Source: Stemphylium vesicarium
Taxonomy: Eukaryota > Ascomycota > Dothideomycetes > Pleosporales > Pleosporaceae
Direction: 5' to 3'
Assembly (NCBI GenBank): GCA_004380135.1
Contig: QXCR01000067.1
Location: 1 to 64,000 of the forward strand
Length of the DNA: 64,000 bases
Position 1 is the stretch's first letter. The number at the start of each line of letters is the position of its first letter. Under the pieces are notes generated by a model, which saw only the letters and a list, made by a program, of their open reading frames with translations, was not told the DNA's origin and searched no databases. Made by a program: the position numbers and the translations under genes. Below, one piece after another: positions 23,326 through 33,571 of the stretch.

Positions 23326-24498
23326 ATGGCTGGCTCAGCGACGCCCGGCGGAGGGCCTCCTCCACCGCCTGCAGGCCCGCCGACACAGAAAGTTAGCGAC
23401 GTCATAACGAGTTTCCGGCCTCAAAGGGTGAGCGATTCCTTTGTAGTCTGTAAATGAAGCGCATGCTAATACTGCACCCAGCGCTTCAAATCTGGCGGCC
23501 AGGGCACTTCCATCACATCGCTCGACTTTGACGACTCTGGCGAACTTGCCATTGTAGCACGCGACGATGACACGCTTCAAATCTACAACTGCAAGGAGGG
23601 CAAGCACGCCAAAGAGCTAAAGAGTCAAAAATACGGCGTGCACCTTGCGCGCTTCAGTCACCATGCCCAGAGCATCATCTACGCCAGTACCAAGGTCGAC
23701 GATACCATCCGCTTCCTCTCCACCCACGACAACTCGTACATACGCTATTTCAAGGGCCACACCGACACGGTGACCTCAATCGCCCTGTGTCCGTCAAAAG
23801 ACGACTTCATAAGCTGTTCGAGGGACAACACAGTGCGCCTGTGGAATCTGCAATCGCCCAACTACGTCGGCCTGCTCAATCTGCATGCGCCCTACCTCGC
23901 CGCCTACGACCCTTCCGCGACCGTCATAGCCATTGCTTCCCCACCCACGCAATCCGTTCTCCTCTACGACATGCGCAATTACGACAAACCGCCGTTTGCC
24001 ACTTTCGATCTCCTCGAGTACGAGCAACGCTTCATGGGAGGACAAAAGGTAGACTGGACCAAGATGGAGTTTAGCAACGACGGAAAGAGTCTGGTTATCG
24101 CGACCAACGGGAGTGGCCATTTCGTCCTCGACGCTTTCTCGGGCGAGCTGTCGCATTTCTGCTACCGGAAGGCTGGTTCCTCAGGACGACTGCCGCCAAG
24201 TTCATCCGTCACGAATGTTAGTGGTACTGCAAAGAACGGAGGTACGCCGGCGAATGGCCAGGGCGATGTGTGTCTTACGCCTGACGGACAATTCCTTATT
24301 GGAGGAAGCGGCGAGGATGGCTTGTTGATCTGGGATATTTCAAAGCCGCCTGCGCCGAACAACATTTTGGAGCCGATGGAGAAGCTCCCGGGACAGGGAA
24401 AGAGTGCGGTTGTTGGATACAACCCGAGGACGAATCTGCTGGCAAGTGCAGACAGGGATTTATACTTGTGGCAGCCAGATCCTGATCTGATGATCTGA
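23326..24498 (+). CDS. SWD2: Swd2-like WD40 protein (COMPASS / CPF subunit)
   Basis: 372 residues, exons 23326..23427 and 23482..24498, intron 23428..23481 with GCTAAT branch. A proline/glycine-rich leader of about 25 residues precedes VSDVITSFRPQR-RFKSGGQGTSITSLDFDDSGEL. WD repeats then follow, including YIRYFKGHTDTVTSIALCP and DDFISCSRDNTVRLWNL, and the chain ends DLYLWQPDPDLM. Order and wording match Swd2/WDR82. In yeast this protein is shared by the Set1/COMPASS H3K4 methyltransferase and the cleavage and polyadenylation factor, in the nucleus. The carrier gene is divergent from the same spacer. Confidence 0.92.
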
Positions 24499-27400
24499 GA
24501 GAGGGACATTGCGAGCTTACAAAGTACCTCAGCACCCAAGGAATCGTTTCCAATAGCGAAAGGGACACTGTCAAGTAAAGTGGCAACAAGGATGGCCTAC
24601 TCCAATACCCGGCTCCCAGGCACTTGGTCAACGGCGCATCGGCCATTTATGATACAAGAAGAAGTCTGGATATTGGGACAGCATGCGAATCCCATGACAG
24701 ACTGAGTCGTCCAGATGCATGAAATTAGACAGGGAAAATATCAAGATCCTGTGTTGGAAAGAACATGGATAAATTAGCTATCAGAAAGGTAGTAATGAAA
24801 CCGATCGTAACCAGCAAGCCCATTCGTTAATGCACTTTGAAGTTTCTCAGTGCTAAACGACATCGATACTAAGGAAAGAGCACATGATATCCGTATCCTA
24901 CACACCCTACCCCTAGCCCCTAAGCAGCACTGCTCAAGCTCACGATAGCAACTTGATCCTCATAGCCCAGAATCCGCTTCAGAGAGAAGCTAAGCTAGCA
25001 GCCATCGCATCATCCATCTCGGAAAGAAAGATGCCAAGTTCTGAACAAAAAGCCTTGTTTGAATTTGATCCTCTTCTCGTGCGCTATTGCGACGGCTACC
25101 GTGGCGGCAGAAACCTCGTTAGAGCAGGATTATAGGCCGTTGTAGCCGCTACGGTCCCGTGTAGCAGCGACCCCCGGCACGTTTCTGAGCAGGGGCCTGG
25201 AGCATACATACGATGAGTGGACATGTGTACAAATTCACCCACGGGAAGCCAGCACTGAACAGACCGGAGATGCAATCGAGAAATTAGAGACTAACTCTGG
25301 CTCGGCTCACGTCAGATCGTAGTTGTCCAGCCTCTAGTCACATCCACACACACGATCTGGGCTGTGGCGGAAACACACATGACTCGACAATGACAGTCAA
25401 GATACTGGAGACCTTCTCCGCAACGATAGTTCGCTCATATTCCCCCTCCGAGACAGCGTTCAAACCACAACTGCCAAGAACGGGAACTCGGTGACTGGCC
25501 TTCCCTTTCGGGTGTATCCCTTATGCGAGTCTTGTAATGACAGCGATCGCAACCCACAGATCTCGCAACGACGAGGGAACGCGGGAGTGGCAAGTAAGAG
25601 ACGAGCGAATCAGAACCCCTGCTGCATATGTGTCGGACTCTGCAGCAAAAGCGACGCCTCGATTGGTGCCTGATCAGACCGGGTCGTTGGACATGGGGGC
25701 CAGACACAATTGGGGCTTGGTGGAAAAAGCGTTCGTTCGCTTCCTACCAGGATTGCTTTTTTTGGGTCTGCAAAGAACACAGTTTTGGCCTCATGGTGGC
25801 GCTGAGCCTCATAGTCATGAATGGCACTATGAATGCAGCATGCTCGTCATGCGCTGTGGCAAGCAAGCAAGCACATATGGGTGATGAGAATGCGTGCTTT
25901 TCGCGCAAAAAGTGGCATGGTATGCGCCTGTGTATGCCCAAACTGCCCTTTGGTTACTTTGGGCTGCTCTGCATCGTCGCCCCTACACACCACAGGAAAC
26001 CCCGTTGCGGACATGGCCGATTTGCGAGAGCTGGAAGGGTTGCTTGCTTGCTTGCTGGTTTCAACACGGGCGACGAATTCTTATGCTCGTGACTCTTTGC
26101 AGTTTGCATCCGAGAGAGAGAGAGAGAGAGAGAGAGCGAGACGGTCAGATGTGGCGAATGAGAACACGATGCGTGGTGTTGGGCGAGAATGCGGAGTGCA
26201 AGGGACATGTAGGACAGAATATTGAGCAGATCACACAGGAAGCTTGCATGAAACCAGGTACTGGTCACCACAGCTGCAGTTGGCTGGCGGGAAACCGTGA
26301 TTCTCGCAGTGCGCCGTGGTCCACAGGAGGCGAAAGGTGTACTCCGCACTCACAAAGGTGTCACTGCGCAAGGGTAAGTTACAGGACTGAGTGAAGCGCT
26401 TTGGGGGAATGCCGATCGATTTGGAGAAGGAACGTCATCATACACGATGCCATTTTTGGGAGCTGTTGAGAGGGTAATGAGGCTGTGAAGCATACGAAAG
26501 CTGCTGCCTTCTGCTGCTGCGGTCGCGCGGGTCTACGAAGCGAAGGCTTTCGTACCGAAAACAAAGAAGCCGGTATCCCGCCCATTGGACAATAGGCCCT
26601 GCCAATGTCGTGCGTGATGAGCCTCGAGGGGGGCCGAATAGGCAGCGCAACCCCAGGATTCTCGGATCGCCGGCGCCCTTGACCCTGGCAGAGGGCGAGG
26701 ATCAAAATTGGGCCTTGTCGCTGTGTTTGGCGGTGGTGTTTGCCCATACGCGTGTCCGCTGTCATCCGCCTCGCGCTGACAAGGACAGCCTGGGCTGAAA
26801 TCGTCGCAAGTCATGACATTTATGTAAGAGTTTTGCTTGCGGTGACGAGGACATAGGACTGTCGTTGGTTGCTGGTGAAGGATGCAAAGTCTGGGCTGAT
26901 CGACGGCATTTTTGGAGATGGAACCCCTGGACCCTGGAAGCCTCATTTCGGACCAAGTTGGCGAGGGCACTGTAGGAGACCTTCTCCGCCCGCTGTCAGG
27001 TCCTCGTATGCGTATCTTTTTTTTTCTTTTTTTTTAAACACAAAGACGGGTCTTATTTTCGCCCATTCGCCTAAGTATTGCAGCCTCACCTTTGATGGCC
27101 TCACCGATGTTTGGGCAGAGTTTTCAATGGATCTTGTTCAGCGTTGAAGCGTGTCTGGACGCGGTGGCTTGCGAATTTGCTGCTCACGTTGTCCAGTGAG
27201 ATTGGAGAGATCTGAAGCACTGGCCGGACCGTGGCAGAGTTGCTGGGGTTCTCCGCATCTTTGCCCATAGCGCTGGGTCATCCGTCCCTTCCTGCAGCGA
27301 TGACAAGCGATATTATTACGCCCCTCTTCTTCACCCAATTTCTACTCACCGACTGCTTACACTCCTTGAAAGCCTGCGCTTCTCTTTCGCCGGCGGTCCC

Positions 27401-27746
27401 GCATCTTTTGAGGTTATCATTGACCAATTCTTTCAATTGCGTCACGCGCGTGTGCCATGTCGGATTTTTGGGCTCTAGGCCTGGTCTCGTGACACATCAG
27501 GACTTCCACAATATTGGACGCTGTCAACTGAGCTAAGCTTCGCCCATTCTCTAGCACGGCATTGGCTCCACATCGCTCCCTAAACCTCGCGCCGTATCCG
27601 CAAGGCAAACAGAACTCCCGACAGTCTCGATAGCATCATCGTACTTTCACCACCACCGGATTGCGCCAACACCCTCGTGCGAGAATGCTCAATTGTTTCC
27701 TCATTTGCATCTACAGAGAACATTACATGGGGTTGGGTAACGGAGG
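24499..27746. other. 3.2 kb gene-free region with GA microsatellite
   Basis: No spliced or single-exon gene is convincing. Open frames are short and overlap on both strands. It contains a GA tract (26112-26136), TTGC/CAAG runs near 25862 and 26042, and T-rich tracts at 27016-27035. A likely 5'-UTR intron acceptor (CATCTACAG, ending about 27715) lies just before the next start. It probably holds the promoter and leader of the SPNF-repeat gene. Confidence 0.5.
26112..26136 (+). repeat. GA dinucleotide microsatellite
   Basis: About 12 GA units in the gene-free stretch upstream of the SPNF-repeat gene. Confidence 0.9.
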
Positions 27747-29285
27747 ATGATGCGAGCCGGTATCAAGCACGCACCATCAACCTCGAGCCGAACTTTCGGA
27801 ATCCTCATGCCTAGCAAAGGCCCAACTACTCTACCATTCACCGGACCTCCACCACCAGATATGAATCTTACCTTTCTGCCAAGGTTATCGCCACCAGCTT
27901 CCAGAAAGCGCAGTCGGGCTGCGGCTGATATTGACGGAGAGCATTCATGCTTGCAGAAGAAGAAAAGACGACTTCGGTTATTCCTCATCACCTCTCGACT
28001 ATCACCGCAGTTCTCCCATCCAGCATCCAACATTGTTGATCGAGGTAGCTCCAAGATTGCAGTATGGGCCAAGCAGAAGGCGCTCGGACGGAACCTGCTC
28101 CGAAAGGCCGCCATCTTGAACGGCATCCGAAGACGAACCACCCTGGTCAGAGAACCATATGGAGTGCGTGGTCGCGTTTCGATTGCGCAAGAGAAAGAAG
28201 AAGCACAACTCGAGCTGGCGCGTTTGGAGTTCAATCATGGCAGTGTGGATACATACACCCGCCCAGTCCTGTCGCGAGATCCGTCAGTGCCGCCAAGTGC
28301 CGCCGTACGGACTGGAGATCACTTTGTCGTATCTGGTTCACCATCTAGTTCTCCCAATTCGTCAAGAAGTCCCTCACCGACATTGAAGAGCCCTGACGAA
28401 ACGACTTCGTTCCGCTCGCCAAACGAAGCATGGGCTCTGGGCCCTTCACCCCCGAGGGGGCAGTCACCGCGAAAAGACTACCTACGCTCTCCGCTTGGCA
28501 TATCAAACTACGATGCTTTCGATGCAGAAGAATCTACAGTCGACCCCTATGCCCATCTAGACGACGAAGACGATCTACTACCAAGTCCTTTCGATGATGA
28601 AGATGACGAAGTCCCCTTCTCTCCTTCTGCTGTTACTACAAACTCTTCCATAACCGTTCAAACCGGTACGACGTACGCCATGACCATGTATTCCGATTAC
28701 AACGTGCTGGATCATGGGCAGCCGGTGTTTGGAGACTATGGTCAAATCGAAGGAGACGCCCATGCACAATGGCTGGATACGTCTAAGCAAGAGTCCAGCC
28801 TTTCTATGACCTCGCCGAACCTGTCCGCCCTGTTGGCGACATCGCAGGCCCCCACAAAGCGAACAGACTCTTTTGTAACATCCCCGAACTTCCGGCCCTG
28901 CATGCCAACCAAGTCAGTGTCCCCTGACATGGCTGCGGCGACCCCCATGATTCCTGCTTCACCAAACTTCACACCTTCCACATCCTTATCACCGAACTTC
29001 GCACCTGTTGCGACTTCGCCAAACTTTACCTCAGCCGTGGCAACTACAGCCATGTCTCCGAACTTCCCGTCGTTGGCAGCTCCTACCTCTGATTCCCCCA
29101 ACTTCCCGCCAGTGTCAATGTCGCCCAACTTCACGGCGCTTGATGCACCCATGGCGCCTAGCCCTTTGTTGGCGACGAAGAAAAATCAGCAACGGACGCA
29201 TACAGAGGGGGTTACTCGGAACAATGCCACGGAACAGGAGCGTCAGAGACAGCGGGATCTCATGTTTATGCATTTCGGGTCGTGA
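27747..29285 (+). CDS. Uncharacterised protein with SPNF repeats
   Basis: Single-exon gene of 512 residues. Residues 71-130 form a basic, well-ordered block: KKKRRLRLFLITSRLS, then SSKIAVWAKQKALGRNLL and RKAAILNGIRRR. I recall this block from other ascomycete hypothetical proteins but know no function for it. Residues 195-300 are Ser/Pro-rich with acidic clusters. Residues 350-465 carry eight spaced copies of S-P-N-F/L (356, 379, 405, 415, 424, 437, 450, 459), each followed by a variable Thr/Ala/Ser spacer. The tail TEQERQRQRDLMFMHFGS is charged. Each S-P could be a target of proline-directed kinases, and the regular Phe suggests a repeated binding motif. The first of two adjacent ATGs is used; a start at M21 is possible. 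Nuclear location is plausible from the basic block. Confidence 0.82.
   Translation: MMRAGIKHAPSTSSRTFGILMPSKGPTTLPFTGPPPPDMNLTFLPRLSPPASRKRSRAAADIDGEHSCLQKKKRRLRLFLITSRLSPQFSHPASNIVDRGSSKIAVWAKQKALGRNLLRKAAILNGIRRRTTLVREPYGVRGRVSIAQEKEEAQLELARLEFNHGSVDTYTRPVLSRDPSVPPSAAVRTGDHFVVSGSPSSSPNSSRSPSPTLKSPDETTSFRSPNEAWALGPSPPRGQSPRKDYLRSPLGISNYDAFDAEESTVDPYAHLDDEDDLLPSPFDDEDDEVPFSPSAVTTNSSITVQTGTTYAMTMYSDYNVLDHGQPVFGDYGQIEGDAHAQWLDTSKQESSLSMTSPNLSALLATSQAPTKRTDSFVTSPNFRPCMPTKSVSPDMAAATPMIPASPNFTPSTSLSPNFAPVATSPNFTSAVATTAMSPNFPSLAAPTSDSPNFPPVSMSPNFTALDAPMAPSPLLATKKNQQRTHTEGVTRNNATEQERQRQRDLMFMHFGS
28812..29141 (+). repeat. Array of eight SPNF/L-coding units
   Basis: Within the gene at 27747-29285, eight units with the core codons for Ser-Pro-Asn-Phe (first unit Leu) recur at spacings of about 10-26 codons. 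Codons vary between units, so this is not a recent DNA duplication; selection on the peptide motif is more likely. Confidence 0.85.
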
Positions 29286-29748
29286 TTCCCTGGGTGCTCC
29301 TTTTACCAAAAGCGTCCAGTCTGGGAGTGCCAGACTCAACGCACGAGGCACATTTCTTTCGGTTATCATCAACATCAAAACGTGTAATATATGATGTCTG
29401 TATTATGTTTCTTTTTCGGTAGGAAAAAAAGCGCGACAAGAATGGTGCCATGAGAGTGGCGGTTGGGTTGGACTGCTAACGGCGCTGTGAGATTTCATCT
29501 TGACCATCTTTTCGGTGTGCTGTGTATACATATATGCATAGTAGGGGTTGCATGGTCGAGAGTACATACTAAACATGAAATTACGAATACTTCTATGCAT
29601 GAAACCACATTCCTCGGATACGTTCAGGGACTAATTGGCAACTTCGTCCGAGGAACCTACAGAGGTTGATGGCGGAAAGTCAGTCAAGATATGAGACTGA
29701 CGTTGCACGATCTTCTCGCTGAGAAGAGCCCGACAACTACGCATTCAT
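29286..29748. other. Convergent 3' flanks
   Basis: Lies between two convergent stop codons and is AT-richer than its neighbours. It probably holds two 3' UTRs; nothing else is seen. Confidence 0.6.
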
Positions 29749-30372
29749 CTATGCCTTTTGCAACTTCGCAGCCCGATCCAAGGCAATATCACACATGGCC
29801 TGAATCGCTTCCAAGCGCTCAGCCCTAACATCGCCACGATCAATGCGACTGCGCATATTCTCCATAATCTCAGGCCTCGGGCGTCCATTAACAAAGACCC
29901 TACATGCAACATCAGTAACGGCAATCTCAACTTGCAAAACCCGAACCGCAAAAAAACAAGAGCAGAAGAGAAGAGAGGAAACATACACATATCTCAGCCC
30001 CGGAAACTTGTCCTCATACTCCCTATTCAACTGGCTCAACTTCTCCTTGTCCTCATCCGCACCCTGCTGCAACTGCGCCTGCTCCTTGCGGCTCTGCTCG
30101 CTATCGACCTTCTTCTCGCCAAGCCGCGGGTGCGAACACAGGATCTCAGAGAGACGTGCTACATCTTTTTCGTCCGAGGAGCTGGCTAGCGCGCTGAGCT
30201 GCGCGGTTACGGCTGTGATGAGGATGTCGTAGCTCGGGAAGGTGGCGGAACGCAGCACGGGGAGGGTTATCTCGCGCAGCGGAGGTGACGGCTCGAAGAG
30301 GAGGTCTAGCACGTGGGTGAGGTCTTGCGTGGTGGCGTGGGGGAGGCTGGTGATGGGGGGAAGTGATGTCAT
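29749..30372 (-). CDS. OHCU decarboxylase (uric acid degradation)
   Basis: 178 residues, exons 29987..30372 and 29749..29899, intron 29900..29986 (87 bp, GTATGT...TGTAG). It is a 2-oxo-4-hydroxy-4-carboxy-5-ureidoimidazoline decarboxylase. The enzyme makes S-allantoin from the OHCU formed by urate oxidase and HIU hydrolase, in cytosol or peroxisome. Family marks are LSEILCSHPRLGEKK, with the catalytic His in the H-P-x-L-G motif, NREYEDKFPGLRYVVFVNG across the splice junction, and RPRPEIMENMRSRI near the C-terminus. A charged Gln/Glu/Lys insert separates the first two. Length fits the family. I see no peroxisomal SKL; the C-terminus is KLQKA. Confidence 0.9.
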   Translation of the reverse strand: MTSLPPITSLPHATTQDLTHVLDLLFEPSPPLREITLPVLRSATFPSYDILITAVTAQLSALASSSDEKDVARLSEILCSHPRLGEKKVDSEQSRKEQAQLQQGADEDKEKLSQLNREYEDKFPGLRYVYVSSLLFCSCFFAVRVLQVEIAVTDVACRVFVNGRPRPEIMENMRSRIDRGDVRAERLEAIQAMCDIALDRAAKLQKA

Positions 30373-31811
30373 AGTTTAGAACGGTTCTTTTTGTCTGTTC
30401 TCTACTAAGCTGGGCTGTTGTTTCTTTTTCGCTGATTTCGTCTGGGGCCGAGGTTGGTTTCGGAAGCTTTAGTGCTGAATGATTTGGATTGAATTACAAT
30501 TGAAGTTCGTCGTGGTTGCCGTTGCTGTTGTTGTGGCAAGGCAGGTTTGTTCAAGGTCAGGCAACTTTTTTTTGCGCGGCCGCTACCGTCCGATCAGCGA
30601 TGCAGTGCAGCTCATGGTGTAGATATGCGGGTCGGACCTGCACGCTGCAAGGGGGAGGCTCTGGGTTTTGGCTGGTCGCCATATGGGTGCGGGGCAACTA
30701 CCGGGAGGCGATAGCGCCGTTGCTGCTTCTTTGGAACTTTGGTCAGACGGTGTTGTTCTAGCTTTTCTAGCTCGCGTCGCGTACCGCGTTTTGGTCATGA
30801 GGACAATGGAGATGGGCCTTGGATATACGTAAGAGAGGGCTTATGGGCCTTTTTAGACGCTGTCAGATTGCTGCTGAAACAATAATTGATATGCTGTCTG
30901 GATAATCATGGACCCAGTGTCATATGCAGTATGAGAGTAGCTGCGCGACTGATTTGATCGAGAAGTCTCGCGTGTTAGCATTCGCTGCTCATAATACGCA
31001 CACCTACCACTGTGTGTTATGCAAGTTTCAAGACATTTGCACTGCAAACCGGCATGAGTAATTCCAAGCCCCTGCTCCTCGCCTTTTAACTGAGTTGATC
31101 TGAAGAAGTCGCGATTAACCCCGCGGTAATCTCCGAGTACACCCCACCTTCTTTCTTAACCTGGAAGATTCGTGCTTCTTGTTCCCACAACCCTGACACC
31201 CCTTGCTTTTAAGTCTCACCGGCTTCGATGCCCCCTCACTTGATACAGATTACTGACGAAAACGCTGATGACATGTGAACAACGGTTTCTTATCGCCGCA
31301 TCGCACTCGTCGTTGCGTTGTAACAACTGAGCCGTCGAATCAACGCCCTGGTATGACTAAGTCAAAGCCTTCATGCCCTGTTCCATGTTCGCTCATTTCT
31401 AGAAAACCATTACATGTTCCACATTGGCACTGGGCTGGAGCTGGTCCCTTCGCTTGTTTAACCTTGGTTCGACTACAGTAACACTTCGATACCAAACTCT
31501 AGCTTGAGCCCACAGTCTCACATCCGCTGAAAGCTCTTCTGATACACAGTTTCTGGTAACATATAACTTACACACAGCTCCTTATTTACTCTCTTTTTTT
31601 AGCCACCAACACTAAACATTTAGATACCGCGCTTTCCAAATCGCATCCACCAAACATCACCTACTAAGGTCTCTTTACACCACAACACTTCGCACTCCGC
31701 ATAAGAGCAAGATCGCATAAAACGTCACTTACACCACCCCCTCCTCCCCCCATCGACACTTGTATCGCCAAAATGACCTAACGTGTCCGTGGAGAGCAAG
31801 AGACCCTAACT
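30373..31811. other. Intergenic 1.4 kb
   Basis: Holds the OHCU gene promoter and AT-rich DNA. Open frames at 30516-30798 and 31275-31481 lack support. Confidence 0.5.
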
Positions 31812-32318
31812 ATGAGCGAATACCGCGAGCTTGTGAAAAAAAGACAGACTGAACATCAACAAAGGCGTGAAGCTTCCCAAGTGCCGCGCAATATGCCGGC
31901 GGGGTGGCCATGGAAACCAGAGTCTTGCCGGTAGACGATGGCCGTCTTGGAGTATTCCAAAGGGCCCGACCAGACTGCTGACACCATCGATGCCGTGGAG
32001 AGCATATTGTTCGACATGAATACGGGCGCATGGGAGTGTAAGTTCAACCGCAGATTCTGGCTAGATCAGAAGATGTGGGCATGGCTAGATGAAGCCCTTA
32101 GACTACACGGCTATCCGGTGATCTTTTAATTACCCAACTTGGGACCTGGCAAAAAGCTCGACGCTTACTACCTAGTCGGTAGAGAGCCACAAAATCCTCT
32201 ACCCAACTGGCTTCTACACGACTGCACCAAATTTTCTGGCGCTTGGCCTGGAATCCTGCTTGAGCAGGCTAATCAGCCTCGCATGTGTGGCGAGAGCGTT
32301 CCCAGCGGATTTGAGTGA
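31812..32318 (+). pseudogene. Relic ORF with two in-frame stops
   Basis: One reading frame stays coding-like for 168 codons from ATG 31812 to TGA 32316-32318, broken only by TAG at 31932-31934 and TAA at 32127-32129. It starts MSEYRELVKKRQTEHQQRRE. The middle part contains DAVESILFDMNTGAWECK and KMWAWLDEALRLHGYPVIF, and after the second stop comes LPNLGPGKKLDAYYLVG then PNWLLHDCTKFSGAWPG. Both stops can arise from Gln codons by a single C-to-T change at a CpA site. I do not recognise the family; the small size and Trp-rich middle suggest a lineage-specific protein. No introns that would remove the stops are evident. Confidence 0.55.
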
Positions 32319-33571
32319 TTAAAACTCTTGTTGTTGCATCGCTCTAGTGGCTGCTTGGAAATGTCCAGATAACAGCGCTTCGGAAGTTCCAGAAAGCAAT
32401 GGTTATGCTTTTGTCTATTAATCCTCCATGATGGTACATGGGTTTGGCAACCACATGAAAGCAAAGTAGCGGAATAGTCGCATTGTTATCGATATGTAGC
32501 TTCCTGGATATATCATACAATATCTCAAACTGGTTTCACATGTACTGTGTATGCGCCCTGTGACGTTTTGTTTTTCTGCTAGATTCGTTACGATAGCGTG
32601 ACTAAACAATCTAGAGTGCACATAACCACGAAAAAAATGATGTTAAAAACGCGCAAGGACAGCGAAAACATAGAAACCAACCAAGAAAATATTAGTCGAC
32701 AACTAAGCGTGTTTGCGTTCAACTGGGAACAGGCTTCAAGAATATGATCTACCGCTAGGATCAGGCTATACACGAAACAGCTGTTTGCTTCTTCGTCCTC
32801 CCCATCTGTGCCATGAGCGGGCGGGCAGCCGTTGAGAGAAGCAATCAGCACCCAGGAAAACATGCCACGACAGCGGTTCTACCGTCAATATTGTGTCATC
32901 TCATCAGCGTCTGGCTGTGACCCGGGGCGCCTCAGGTGTTGGTGGCATTGTGCGGGTGCCGTGTTCCTGCGTTGAGAGTGGGGCCTGTCAATGCATGGCA
33001 AATCGCCACATGGAGTCCCCGTACGGTACCCTAAGTATAGCACAGGTACAACCACACGCGGTCATCAGCGAATTCAGTCGTCAGGCCAAAGTCTGCCAAA
33101 GCCGTTTTCTTTGCTTTGTCGGTGAGCAGTCCGGGGCGGCACAGCGCCTGCGGAGATATAGTCCTAGGGCGTCCGCTCTGGCCATCCCCGGAGCAGCGCG
33201 TGGATCGACCCCCTGTCGTCGCTCCAGGCCTGAAACACGGTAACTCCACGCTGCCGTCCATCGCCTTCATCGCCTTCACTGCGAACCCTCTCCCTTTTTC
33301 AAGATTTTGGGTGCTCGGCGCATTGCAAGGTTCATGTTCTTGAAGCGTCCACTTGCCTCGACGCCCATCACAGTTCCAATGGCCTGTGTGGAGCGTATTT
33401 GATACTGTCAAGCCACGGATCCCTGATTGCATGACCCCTACCCAGCTTTGACCTCCTGGATATTCCATTGCATCCGCCGCGACGCCCACGGCTGCCACTC
33501 TTTGCAGCAAACACGCACGGCTCTGAGAGTCTGCCCCCGCCCACCCGGCTTCCTGCTCGACTTGCAGCATC
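32319..33571. other. Intergenic 1.25 kb
   Basis: Holds the promoter and leader of the ADF-H/PH gene. Overlapping open frames on both strands at 32893-33606 have no family resemblance. Confidence 0.5.
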
